Positions 8,023 to 15,373 of a DNA stretch of 23,931 nt are shown here, in pieces (the stretch's first letter is position 1; every line of letters starts with the position of its first letter). The notes under the pieces were generated by a model that was given only the letters and a program-made list of their open reading frames with translations, was not told where the DNA came from and made no database searches. Source of the DNA: DATESZ01 sp035283845 (GTDB lineage Bacteria > Desulfobacterota > Syntrophia > Syntrophales > JACQWR01); the NCBI GenBank assembly GCA_035283845.1, contig DATESZ010000011.1, forward strand, positions 1-23,931. Direction: 5' to 3'. The position numbers and the translations under genes were made by a program.

Positions 8023-8961
8023 TTCGAAATGCTGAATATTTGGCAATAGCCTATTTGCTTCCCGGCCGCGGCGCAGCATTTCATGATAATTCCCCTTATG
8101 GTGTTCGAGCAAAAAATTTAGATATTTAATATTTGCAGCATAGGCTTCTTGATAGAGATCATTGGCAATTCTCCACCTTTTCACAAAGTGAAGATTCACA
8201 TGTCGTCTGAAGCCGTTTAGATCGTTATCCATCCTTTTTAAGGCATATTCAAAAAAAGCTGGTGTCTTTTCAAGAAGATCAAGTTCACTTTCAAATCCGG
8301 GAACCCTACCCTCTTCAAATTCCTTGTAGAGAGAACGCAATTTTTCAAGATAGAGCCTGTCCGCTATCTGTGCAAGCAAATCACCGGTTGCCATGATATT
8401 TGCGAGATGCTTGCAACTTTCCTGGGGAAACGGTATTTTGTCAATATCAGCAGCGAGGTCAGTAGCTTTAATAATGACCGAGGAAGCGCTTATTGCTGTT
8501 TCATCATAACCGGCAAGACGAAGATAATCCATAACAAAATCAATGCTTCTATCAACGTGTACGAGAGTTAATTTTCCACCGGTGCCATGATCATCGGAAG
8601 ATGACTGAATATAGCCCGTATCATGCATCAATGCGGACAAAAGCAGAATCAGTAGATCAAAATGATCAAAATGATATCCCGCTTCTTGGGCTGAATGGGC
8701 AATCCTGGCCGTTGCCAGTGTTACTTCAATCACGTGTTGCAGATCATGAAATTCAGTATTGCATGCCTTATATCCTATGTAGTTGCCTTTATAGATGGAT
8801 ACAATATCATCATAAGCAGACCTGAATTGATCTATATCAAAATCCGGTGAAATCATCACGGCGACTGTGATTATCTCATTAAACATTGCATCTAAAGAAT
8901 TACAATTCACAAGATCGGCAAGTTTTACATTATTGCAATCCCGGATTTGACTGATGTCCAT
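8020..8961 (-). CDS. HD-domain phosphohydrolase, cyclic-nucleotide phosphodiesterase-like
   Basis: 313 residues. Metal-site residues of an HD domain are visible: EFHDLQHVIEV (70-80; His72, His76), LMHDTGYIQ (111-119; His113-Asp114) and GDLLAQIADR (193-202; Asp194). The HDLQH helix before the HD pair resembles class I cyclic-nucleotide phosphodiesterases. There is no GYP motif, so it is not an HD-GYP c-di-GMP enzyme. The N-terminal ~40 residues have no clear domain. Start: ATG 8961 with a weak ribosome site. It has its own promoter at 8992-9020, nearly identical to that of the GGDEF gene. Substrate unknown. Confidence 0.75.
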   Translation of the reverse strand: MDISQIRDCNNVKLADLVNCNSLDAMFNEIITVAVMISPDFDIDQFRSAYDDIVSIYKGNYIGYKACNTEFHDLQHVIEVTLATARIAHSAQEAGYHFDHFDLLILLLSALMHDTGYIQSSSDDHGTGGKLTLVHVDRSIDFVMDYLRLAGYDETAISASSVIIKATDLAADIDKIPFPQESCKHLANIMATGDLLAQIADRLYLEKLRSLYKEFEEGRVPGFESELDLLEKTPAFFEYALKRMDNDLNGFRRHVNLHFVKRWRIANDLYQEAYAANIKYLNFLLEHHKGNYHEMLRRGREANRLLPNIQHFE

Positions 8962-8991
8962 TTTTCAACCTAAGAGAACGTAGAGGCGGAA

Positions 8992-9020
8992 ATATAACCA
9001 TTAATGGACTTTTGTGTCAA
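8992..9020 (-). promoter_or_regulatory. Promoter of the HD-domain gene (shared motif)
   Basis: Minus strand TTGACA (9020-9015), 17-base spacer, TTATAT (8997-8992). The 39-bp block 8988-9026 is identical at 35 of 39 positions to 10624-10662 upstream of the GGDEF gene. The spacer contains the palindrome CCATTAATGG. Confidence 0.65.
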
Positions 9021-9083
9021 TGAAATTTCAGAATACTTGAGGAAATTAAGAATATTGCACCCATTTCACCGGCATGGTTATTT

Positions 9084-9386
9084 TCACTGTGGAGATCTTT
9101 GTTCATCCGGAGATGTTTGTTCATCAGGAGGTGCTTGCTCATTTGGAGGTGTTTGCTCATTTGGACGCTTTTGTTTATTTGGACGTGTTTGTTTAGATTC
9201 AGTTTGTTGTCGTTCCATGGGATTTAGATCCGGCGCGACCACCCTCAATTCACATGTTGCGTCCTGTGGAGGATTATCCGTTATTAGCACATTCCCGTTA
9301 CCTTCCAGACACTTATAATACATTGCCGCATTAGCCAGAGATGATAGGGCGATAAAGACGCACAGTGTTAAAACTATTTGCTTCAT
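9084..9386 (-). CDS. Secreted DUF4124-like protein with repetitive C-terminus
   Basis: 100 residues. A clear signal peptide (about 1-20, ending SSLANA) is followed by a short domain, MYYKCLEGNGNVLITDNPPQDATCELRVV (22-50). That resembles DUF4124: a small exported domain with a Tyr-Lys-Cys/Trp start and a GxxxxTDxPP core. Two cysteines (26, 45) may form a disulfide. The tail (68-100) is made of Pro-Asn/Asp-Glu-Gln hexapeptide repeats, so it is probably disordered. Predicted periplasmic; function unknown. It lies 55 bases downstream of the GGDEF gene on the same strand and may be cotranscribed. Confidence 0.7.
   Translation of the reverse strand: MKQIVLTLCVFIALSSLANAAMYYKCLEGNGNVLITDNPPQDATCELRVVAPDLNPMERQQTESKQTRPNKQKRPNEQTPPNEQAPPDEQTSPDEQRSPQ
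9087..9185 (-). repeat. 18-bp in-gene tandem repeat
   Basis: Five units of 18 bases plus a partial one encode RPNKQK, RPNEQT, PPNEQA, PPDEQT, SPDEQR and SPQ. On the plus strand the units read like TTTGGAGGTGTTTGCTCA. Copy number may vary between strains by slippage. Confidence 0.8.
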
Positions 9387-9441
9387 TTCAGTCTCTTCTA
9401 ATTGTCAATGGTGACTGTCCACTGTGTTATCCAGTTTCGTT

Positions 9442-10491
9442 TCACGGAAAAACGTATCCATTATCAACGTCGCGGCGGATCCCAGGCTCTTTGAGGAGAA
9501 GGCTCTTCTTGTTTTGCTTCTGCTCATACATCAATTTGTCCGCGCGTACCATGAGTTCATCAATCGAACAGGGATTTTCAGAATCATAGTAAGCGCAGCC
9601 GACGCTGATTGAAAGCCTGTATCTCCGGTTTTCCTGAGAGTTTAGTCTGTCGATCAAGTACTGCAACCGGGCAGTGAAAATGTCAGCATTTGCCTCGGTT
9701 ATGTCAACGGAAAGGGCGGCATATTCATCTCCTCCCAGACGAGCGACGATGTCGGAGGCTCTAAAGGTCTCCCTCCATACGATTGCCGCGTCAATGAGCG
9801 CTCTATCTCCTTCCTCATGGCCCAACGTATCGTTTATCCATTTTAACCCGTCCATATCCGCAAAAAAGAGTAGTATTCCACGCTTATTCCTGTTTGACAA
9901 TTTCAACTGCTGCTCCGCAAGGGATAAAAACCCCCTTCGGTTATGCAGGCCCGTAAGTTGATCGGTTATTGAAAGGGCAAGGATCTCCGCCTCCATCCTT
10001 TTGTGCACGGTGATGTCCTTGACCACGCCGTCGTATGACAGGAGGGCTCCCGATTCATTCCTGCACAGAATGATATTGTCGCTTACCCAGCGCAACTCCC
10101 CGTCTTTGCGTATGAGCCGATGCTCAATGGGCGGGATGTCTTTCCCATCGAGAATTTGTTCCACGCGCTTTATTATCAGTTCGCGGTCCTCCGGCGCTGC
10201 CATATTGATCCAGAGATAAGGATCGGCAGCAAACTCCTCTGCCGCATACCCCGTTACCGCCACGCAGGCCGGGCTGTGTTTTGTCTCCACAGCGCGGCCG
10301 TTTTCAATGCGGACTGTATACTGGTAATCCGTGAGCCCCTCGGTGATCCGCCGGTAGCGCGCTTCGCTTTGCCGCAGCGCCTCCTCCGCCCGCCTGCGCT
10401 CGGCTTCTGAGTGCTCCAGTTCCTGGATCCTCTGTTTTAAAAACGATATCTCTTCGAGCAGTTCATTATTTGTTCTGGATGGATCTACCAT
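9442..10491 (-). CDS. PAS-GGDEF diguanylate cyclase
   Basis: 349 residues. An N-terminal coiled coil (about 8-45, rich in Glu/Arg) leads to a PAS domain with PAC end (about 42-165) and a GGDEF domain (about 170-335). The active-site motif is GGDEY (253-257), a common active variant of GGDEF. The inhibitory I-site RxxD is RASD (244-247), five residues before it, so product feedback is expected. DxLTGLxNRRGF (177-188) is the usual domain start. It makes c-di-GMP from two GTP in response to a PAS input. No membrane segment, so cytoplasmic. Start: ATG 10491 behind GGGAGG. It is divergent from pilB. Confidence 0.92.
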   Translation of the reverse strand: MVDPSRTNNELLEEISFLKQRIQELEHSEAERRRAEEALRQSEARYRRITEGLTDYQYTVRIENGRAVETKHSPACVAVTGYAAEEFAADPYLWINMAAPEDRELIIKRVEQILDGKDIPPIEHRLIRKDGELRWVSDNIILCRNESGALLSYDGVVKDITVHKRMEAEILALSITDQLTGLHNRRGFLSLAEQQLKLSNRNKRGILLFFADMDGLKWINDTLGHEEGDRALIDAAIVWRETFRASDIVARLGGDEYAALSVDITEANADIFTARLQYLIDRLNSQENRRYRLSISVGCAYYDSENPCSIDELMVRADKLMYEQKQNKKSLLLKEPGIRRDVDNGYVFP

Positions 10492-10627
10492 CTGGCGCCT
10501 CCCTTCCTGTAACTCCTAAAAGCGCCGGATGGACAGCCGGCTGGACAGAAAGATAGGTGATACTTTGCACACTTTAGTTGCGGGCACCTCCTTACTGATT
10601 GATAAGGCATCGCGTTTTGACGGGGAA

Positions 10628-10656
10628 ATATAAGCATTAACGGACTTGTGTGTCAA
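10628..10656 (-). promoter_or_regulatory. Promoter of the GGDEF gene (shared motif)
   Basis: Minus strand TTGACA (10656-10651), 17-base spacer, TTATAT (10633-10628). The 39-bp block around it (10624-10662) nearly repeats the HD-gene promoter block 8988-9026. The leader to the ATG at 10491 is about 130 bases. Confidence 0.65.
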
Positions 10657-10682
10657 TTAAATAACAACGTTCCAATATATTA

Positions 10683-10711
10683 TTGACATAAAAATCCATT
10701 TTGCTTATACT
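10683..10711 (+). promoter_or_regulatory. Sigma70-type promoter of the pilB operon
   Basis: TTGACA (10683-10688), 17-base spacer, TATACT (10706-10711), close to consensus. The spacer begins TAAAAATCCATT, resembling the CAAAAGTCCATT in the HD-gene promoter. The leader to pilB is about 175 bases and includes the palindromic repeat. Confidence 0.65.
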
Positions 10712-10784
10712 CGCCTCGCCAAAAAGCAATTCCTTATATTATATTTAAAACCGGGATTTCCCGATAGACGGGGTTTAGAATAAT

Positions 10785-10898
10785 GAAACTCTCATGACAG
10801 TGCCCAACACAAAGGAGAATGAAAATTACCCCTCCCCCTTCCCCCTCCCTCAAGGGGAGGGGGTTAGGGGAAGGGTGAAAGGTATTTTCAGATGAAAC
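10785..10898 (-). repeat. Palindromic repeat element, inverted copy
   Basis: Read on the minus strand this 114-bp unit matches copy 1 (79-195) almost throughout: GTTTCAYCTGAAAATACC at one end, the CCTCCCCTTGAGGGAGGGGG core, then ATTTTCATTCTCCTTTGTG and a GTTTC end. Its right edge includes the ATG at 10892-10894 taken as the pilB start. In copy 1 the same position reads GTG in this orientation. Confidence 0.85.
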
Positions 10899-13231
10899 AG
10901 CAAATCCTCAGCAATGATCTTAGGAATTGTTATACAGACATGAATGCTGTCTTAGAGCTTATGGACGGGCAAAGAATCGAAGCAACGCTGGCCAAGCCAT
11001 TTAATCCGGATGATAAGGAAATCGAACTTTTAATCGGAGCCTCCAATAAGAAACAGAACTACCTTCTCTCGGATATTTGCTCTGTTTCGCTGGTGTGGAA
11101 TCGAGGCTGGCTGCATCTTTTTCAAAAAGGTGTGTCACAGGAGGCAGTGACGACGGCCATTGGAAAAACTTATCACGTCAATGTCCCGGATAAACAACCC
11201 CCTGCATCAGGATTTTTTGGTCTTACCGTTGATGACGATACTCCCTACCGGCTCGTTTTTTTTACTAACGCCGGTGTGAAAACTCGCTGTCAGGCACGGA
11301 GAGTCGGGGAACTTGTTAAATCTAAAGGAATTGTATCCCAGGAGGCCGTCCAAAAGATAGTGGCTGAGCAGGAGAGGCTCAAGAAACGCCTGGTAGGTGA
11401 AATACTTGCCGAAAATGCAAATCTGTCCCAGAGTGACATTGAAAATACAATTGAAGAGGCAAAAAGATCCGGGACATTGCCCTTTAGGGCCAGGGTTGGA
11501 GAGATTCTGGTTGCAGCAGGTCTCGTCACAAAGGAGCAGGTTGAAAGGGCGCTGGAACATCAGATCGGCAATAAAAAGAAGAAACTCGGCGAGTTGCTCA
11601 TTGATCATGGGTTGATCACAGAAGACCAGCTTCTGACTACACTGGCGATGAAATTCCGGCTTCAGGAGGTTGACCTTACAAACATAGTTCCGGAACAAAA
11701 AGCCATTGAATCATTGTCCCAGGATATTGTGCGGAGATTGCAGATTATTCCTGTCGCGGAAAAGGAGGATCGTTTAGTCATAGCGACATCGCAACCTACC
11801 GATTACAGTATCTATGAACACCTGCGGTTCTATACGGGTCGCAAAATAGAAATGGTCGTTTCAACATCAAAGCAGATAGCGGAAGCCATAGAAAAGTATT
11901 ATCCGCAGGCAGAAGCTTTCGTCGAGGATTTTATCGCCGATTTGGTCATAGATCAAGAAGTTGAAAGCGAGGAAGAGGAAGAAGATGATTTCGGACTCAG
12001 CGAATCAGATTCACAGATCGTGAATATCGTCAATAAAATCCTGATGGATGGCTATGCTAAAGGGGCTTCCGATATTCATTTCGAGCCAGCTCTCCGCGAG
12101 CAGCCCTTTCAGGTGCGATACCGGATTGACGGTGTCTGTCAGTTAGTGCACCAAATACCCATGACTTATAAAAAAGCCATCATTTCAAGGCTGAAGATCA
12201 TGGCGAATCTCGACATTACGGAACGACGGCAGCCACAGAGCGGAAAAATTCTTCTCAAGTTTAAAAACAACCGGGTCGAATATCGGGTAGAAACTACACC
12301 GACCGCCGGCAACAATGAAGATGCCGTCTTAAGGGTCTTGGCAGCTTCCAAACCGGTGCCATTAGACAAAATGGGCTTTTCTCATTCCAACGAAAAGGCG
12401 CTCCGGTCTATGCTGGCTCAGCCTTACGGCATCATTTTGTGCGTCGGACCCACGGGATCGGGAAAAACTACAACTCTCCACTCTGCTCTGGGTCATCTCA
12501 ATACACCGGATCGAAAAATCTGGACCGTAGAAGATCCGGTGGAAATTACTCAGCCGGGACTCCGGCAGGTTCAGGTCCAGAACCAGATAGGCCTGACATT
12601 CGCGAAGGCGCTCCGTTCCTTCCTGCGTTTGGACCCCGATGTGATCATGATCGGCGAAATGCGTGACAAGGAAACGGCAGCAACGGCAATTGAAGCTTCT
12701 TTAACTGGGCACCTTGTTTTAAGCACCCTCCACACGAACAGCGCACCGGAAACGCTCGTTCGTCTCATCGAAATGGACATGGATCCTTATAACTTTGCCG
12801 ATGCCTTGTTAGGGATACTGGCACAGCGTTTATCACGCAGATTGTGCGATAACTGCAAGAAACCCTATCATCCCAGCGAAGAAGAGTTTGCCGAACTCGT
12901 TCGTTTCTATGACCCTCATTGGTTTAGGGAACACCAGCTCGATCCTTATTCGCCAGAAACTTTGCTGATGAAAAAGGAGGGGTGTGAGAAATGCAATGGG
13001 ACAGGGTATCGAGGGCGGCTTGCCCTTCATGAATTAATTGTCGGCACGGAAAAAATAAAAAAGGCAATCAAAAACAGCACCCCCGTTGAAGAGATAAAGG
13101 CGATGGCTATTGGAGAAGGCATGAGGACCCTGCTTATGGATGGTGTGCAAAAGATCATGATGGGATTGACTGATCTAAATAATGTTTTAAAGGTATGCGC
13201 CTCACAAACGGTCGATTTGCAAGGGTTTTAG
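10892..13231 (+). CDS. pilB: Type IV pilus assembly ATPase PilB / GspE family with MshEN motifs
   Basis: 779 residues. This hexameric ATPase powers pilus extension at the inner membrane. The C-terminal motor has Walker A GPTGSGKTTT (519-528), Asp-box VEDPVE (546-551), Walker B LRLDPDVIMIGEMRD (578-592), His-box GHLVLSTLHTN and a zinc tetracysteine (Cys652, 655, 698, 701). The N-terminal half has tandem 24-residue MshEN-type motifs: good matches at 137-160, 201-224 and 231-254, with a degenerate one at 167-190. MshEN domains bind c-di-GMP. An acidic stretch (357-366) links to the motor. Residues 1-130 are unassigned. The ATG at 10892 lies in a repeat and lacks a clear ribosome site; ATG 10940 is an alternative start. 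First gene of the pilus operon. Confidence 0.93.
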   Translation: MKQQILSNDLRNCYTDMNAVLELMDGQRIEATLAKPFNPDDKEIELLIGASNKKQNYLLSDICSVSLVWNRGWLHLFQKGVSQEAVTTAIGKTYHVNVPDKQPPASGFFGLTVDDDTPYRLVFFTNAGVKTRCQARRVGELVKSKGIVSQEAVQKIVAEQERLKKRLVGEILAENANLSQSDIENTIEEAKRSGTLPFRARVGEILVAAGLVTKEQVERALEHQIGNKKKKLGELLIDHGLITEDQLLTTLAMKFRLQEVDLTNIVPEQKAIESLSQDIVRRLQIIPVAEKEDRLVIATSQPTDYSIYEHLRFYTGRKIEMVVSTSKQIAEAIEKYYPQAEAFVEDFIADLVIDQEVESEEEEEDDFGLSESDSQIVNIVNKILMDGYAKGASDIHFEPALREQPFQVRYRIDGVCQLVHQIPMTYKKAIISRLKIMANLDITERRQPQSGKILLKFKNNRVEYRVETTPTAGNNEDAVLRVLAASKPVPLDKMGFSHSNEKALRSMLAQPYGIILCVGPTGSGKTTTLHSALGHLNTPDRKIWTVEDPVEITQPGLRQVQVQNQIGLTFAKALRSFLRLDPDVIMIGEMRDKETAATAIEASLTGHLVLSTLHTNSAPETLVRLIEMDMDPYNFADALLGILAQRLSRRLCDNCKKPYHPSEEEFAELVRFYDPHWFREHQLDPYSPETLLMKKEGCEKCNGTGYRGRLALHELIVGTEKIKKAIKNSTPVEEIKAMAIGEGMRTLLMDGVQKIMMGLTDLNNVLKVCASQTVDLQGF

Positions 13232-13267
13232 GGGGAAATCAGGGAAAGGCAATGGCAATAAAATAAA

Positions 13268-13627
13268 TTGGATCGATATCAAAAAGGCTTCACCCTGATC
13301 GAGTGCCTCGTTTCTATAGCTGTATTTATGATTGTAATCATGGGCTTGAGTTCGAGCACCGTCACGGTGATTAAGGGAAATTCCTTCAGTCAGACAAATA
13401 GCGTGGCCACCGCTCTGGCAACGGACAAGGTTGAGAGCTTGCAGAATATGGGTTATAACAGCGTTGTCTCGGGCGGGCCGGAAACCCTGCAAACCATCTA
13501 TACGAGGCAATGGACCGTCACTAATAATTCACCCGTCTCGAATACAAAAACTATTGCGGTAAGCGTATCTTGGCTCAATCAGGGGTTGATGCGCAATGTA
13601 ACGCTCTCAACCATCATCACAAGATAG
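13268..13627 (+). CDS. pilV: Type IV minor prepilin, PilV-like
   Basis: 119 residues. A class III signal is clear: a short basic leader MDRYQKG, then FTLIECLVSIAVFMIVIMGLSS with Glu at +5 of the mature protein, so PilD cleaves after Gly7. The rest is a small pilin head, normal for PilV/GspI-type minor pilins that prime pilus assembly. The only possible start in frame is TTG 13268, because an in-frame TAA lies at 13259-13261. A four-codon ORF (ATG 13252 to TAA 13266) with AGGGAAAGG before it ends one base short of this TTG, suggesting coupled reinitiation or a one-base indel. It follows pilB by 36 bases. Confidence 0.8.
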   Translation: MDRYQKGFTLIECLVSIAVFMIVIMGLSSSTVTVIKGNSFSQTNSVATALATDKVESLQNMGYNSVVSGGPETLQTIYTRQWTVTNNSPVSNTKTIAVSVSWLNQGLMRNVTLSTIITR

Positions 13628-13633
13628 CCTTTT

Positions 13634-15373
13634 ATGATTAGCGCTCATTTAAAAACCTCCTTTATGTTGCGGCGTGACGAGAGGGGCATGATCCTGATTG
13701 CCGTGGTCATGTTAATGTCTGTCCTTGCTCTGTTAGGTACGGTATCAATGCTGTCAATCAGGACAGATCTCCTGCTCAGCAGTAACTATAAGCTAAGCCA
13801 AGAGGTTCTTTACGTTGCTCAAAGCGGCGCCGAGTACGGACTCAACAGACTCCGCGCCGCCCTGAATGTCTCAGGGGGCGGCACCGGCACTGTCGTACCG
13901 CCCACGATCTCCGGCTATACCTTTGAAAATACGGGTTCCTTTTTGGCCCTTTCGGGCGGCGTCGTCCAGAAAACATTAACGGGGCAGTTTGCCGGCCTGA
14001 CGGCATACTGCCAGAGATACGTCATCACCTCCTCCGTTGTCAAAGACAATACCAATGCCCGGGCCACCGTGGTGTATGTAGTGGAAGATCAATCCATTCC
14101 GCTGTTTCAATTCGGGGTCTTATTCGATCATGATATGGAGATATTGCCGGGTGACAGCATGACTTTCAACGCCGCCGGCCCTATTCATTCCAATGGCGAC
14201 ATGTACTTGAATGCCACGATGGACATAGATTCCAGAATAACAGCCTTCGGTAATATCATACGTAATCGCAAGGATTCCTCACCGGGCGCTACCGGAACCA
14301 TCAGAATAAAAGATGCCGGCGGGGCCTATCAAACCATGACGATAGAGAGCTCCACTCCCACCTGGAGAGGCGATGCGGAGGCGACATGGAACGGCAGGGT
14401 ACGCACCGGGGACCATGACATCCAGCCTCTGCGTATGCCTCTCCCCGCAGGGCGTAATCCCATAGACCTGCTCGCAAAACCCGGCGGCTCAGGCTACTCC
14501 CCGTCGCTAAGCCTCTATGCCAAGTCTGGTTTGCGGGTCATCAAGAACAGCGCATATGGAGACACCTCTCGCTTTCATTACATTGATAAGAGCGGCAACA
14601 CCATTGATCTTACCGCAGGAGGTCTATATCCAGATCCCGATTTCATGTCGACCACTGCTAACGTTTTGTATGACTGGCGGCAAGGCGTGTTGATGGACGT
14701 TGTGTCGATAGAAATCCCGAAGCTCAAGAACAGCCCCGTCGCCATGGCGAAGTTGAATGACCCGCCCGCGGGCGGCCAGGCCGGACTTCTGTATGTTTCA
14801 ACTGTCGATGGTCAATATACCGACCCCGCCGTCCGTCTGACTAAAGGCGGTAGGCTCCCCCGTGTTGCCGACGGCCACCCCTTCAGCGGACTTTCCGTCG
14901 TATCCGACCGGCCCGTCTACATAGAAGGGCATTTCAATAAGGATAACCCTCAACCGGCAGGCATTTTTGCCGATGCCATAACAGTACTTTCCGAGAACTG
15001 GTCAGATGCCAATTCCGGCGGGGCGCTTAGCTCCCGAACCGCTTCCAACACCGCGGTCTATGCGTCCATCCTGGCGGGGAATAAAGACACGGCGGGGAGC
15101 AACTACAGCGGCGGCGCGGAAAATTTTATCCGTCTTTTGGAAAACTGGTCAGGCAAGACGCTCACCTATTCCGGCTCACTGGCCTGCCTTTGGGAGGGTG
15201 TTCAGCGACCCTGGGGGCAGGCATCTACAGCGAATTGGCCCGGCACGGGCACGGTTTACAATCCGCCGACCCGAAGCTGGGCATTCGGTGTCAGCTTCGC
15301 CAACTTACCGCTTATGGGAATACCGAATGTGAGAGGCGTCCAGAGGATAAGCTGGCGGCAGGCGTTCAATTGA
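13634..15373 (+). CDS. PilX N-terminal-domain pilus assembly protein
   Basis: 579 residues, far longer than Pseudomonas PilX (~200). The N-terminus DERGMILIAVVMLMSVLALLGTVSML (about 16-41) is the PilX_N signature: a prepilin-like hydrophobic helix after Gly, lacking Glu at +5. It is followed by a helix with SGAEYGLNRLRAAL. The long C-terminal part is Gly/Asp/Ser-rich and beta-like (AGPIHSNGDMYLNATMDI), as in deltaproteobacterial PilX homologues; it is probably exposed at the pilus tip. Start ATG 13634 is six bases after the pilV stop; ATG 13664 is possible. Its TGA overlaps the next ATG. Confidence 0.75.
   Translation: MISAHLKTSFMLRRDERGMILIAVVMLMSVLALLGTVSMLSIRTDLLLSSNYKLSQEVLYVAQSGAEYGLNRLRAALNVSGGGTGTVVPPTISGYTFENTGSFLALSGGVVQKTLTGQFAGLTAYCQRYVITSSVVKDNTNARATVVYVVEDQSIPLFQFGVLFDHDMEILPGDSMTFNAAGPIHSNGDMYLNATMDIDSRITAFGNIIRNRKDSSPGATGTIRIKDAGGAYQTMTIESSTPTWRGDAEATWNGRVRTGDHDIQPLRMPLPAGRNPIDLLAKPGGSGYSPSLSLYAKSGLRVIKNSAYGDTSRFHYIDKSGNTIDLTAGGLYPDPDFMSTTANVLYDWRQGVLMDVVSIEIPKLKNSPVAMAKLNDPPAGGQAGLLYVSTVDGQYTDPAVRLTKGGRLPRVADGHPFSGLSVVSDRPVYIEGHFNKDNPQPAGIFADAITVLSENWSDANSGGALSSRTASNTAVYASILAGNKDTAGSNYSGGAENFIRLLENWSGKTLTYSGSLACLWEGVQRPWGQASTANWPGTGTVYNPPTRSWAFGVSFANLPLMGIPNVRGVQRISWRQAFN

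Larger units (their letters stand above)
10492..10891. other. 400-bp divergent regulatory region between GGDEF gene and pilB
   Basis: It holds a 12-bp tandem repeat (10525-10536 and 10537-10548, CCGGATGGACAG and CCGGCTGGACAG) in the GGDEF leader, the GGDEF promoter, the pilB promoter, a short inverted repeat CGGGATTTCCCG in the pilB leader and the inverted palindromic repeat element. The -35 boxes of the two divergent promoters are 26 bases apart. No gene is seen. Confidence 0.6.

Noticed and set aside
10712..10891. c-di-GMP riboswitch in the pilB leader
   Set aside because: The conserved GEMM-I/II blocks are absent; the leader holds only a short hairpin and the repeat element.
11207..11698. 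163-residue minus-strand ORF opposite pilB
   Set aside because: Lies wholly over the MshEN region of pilB and shows no family features.
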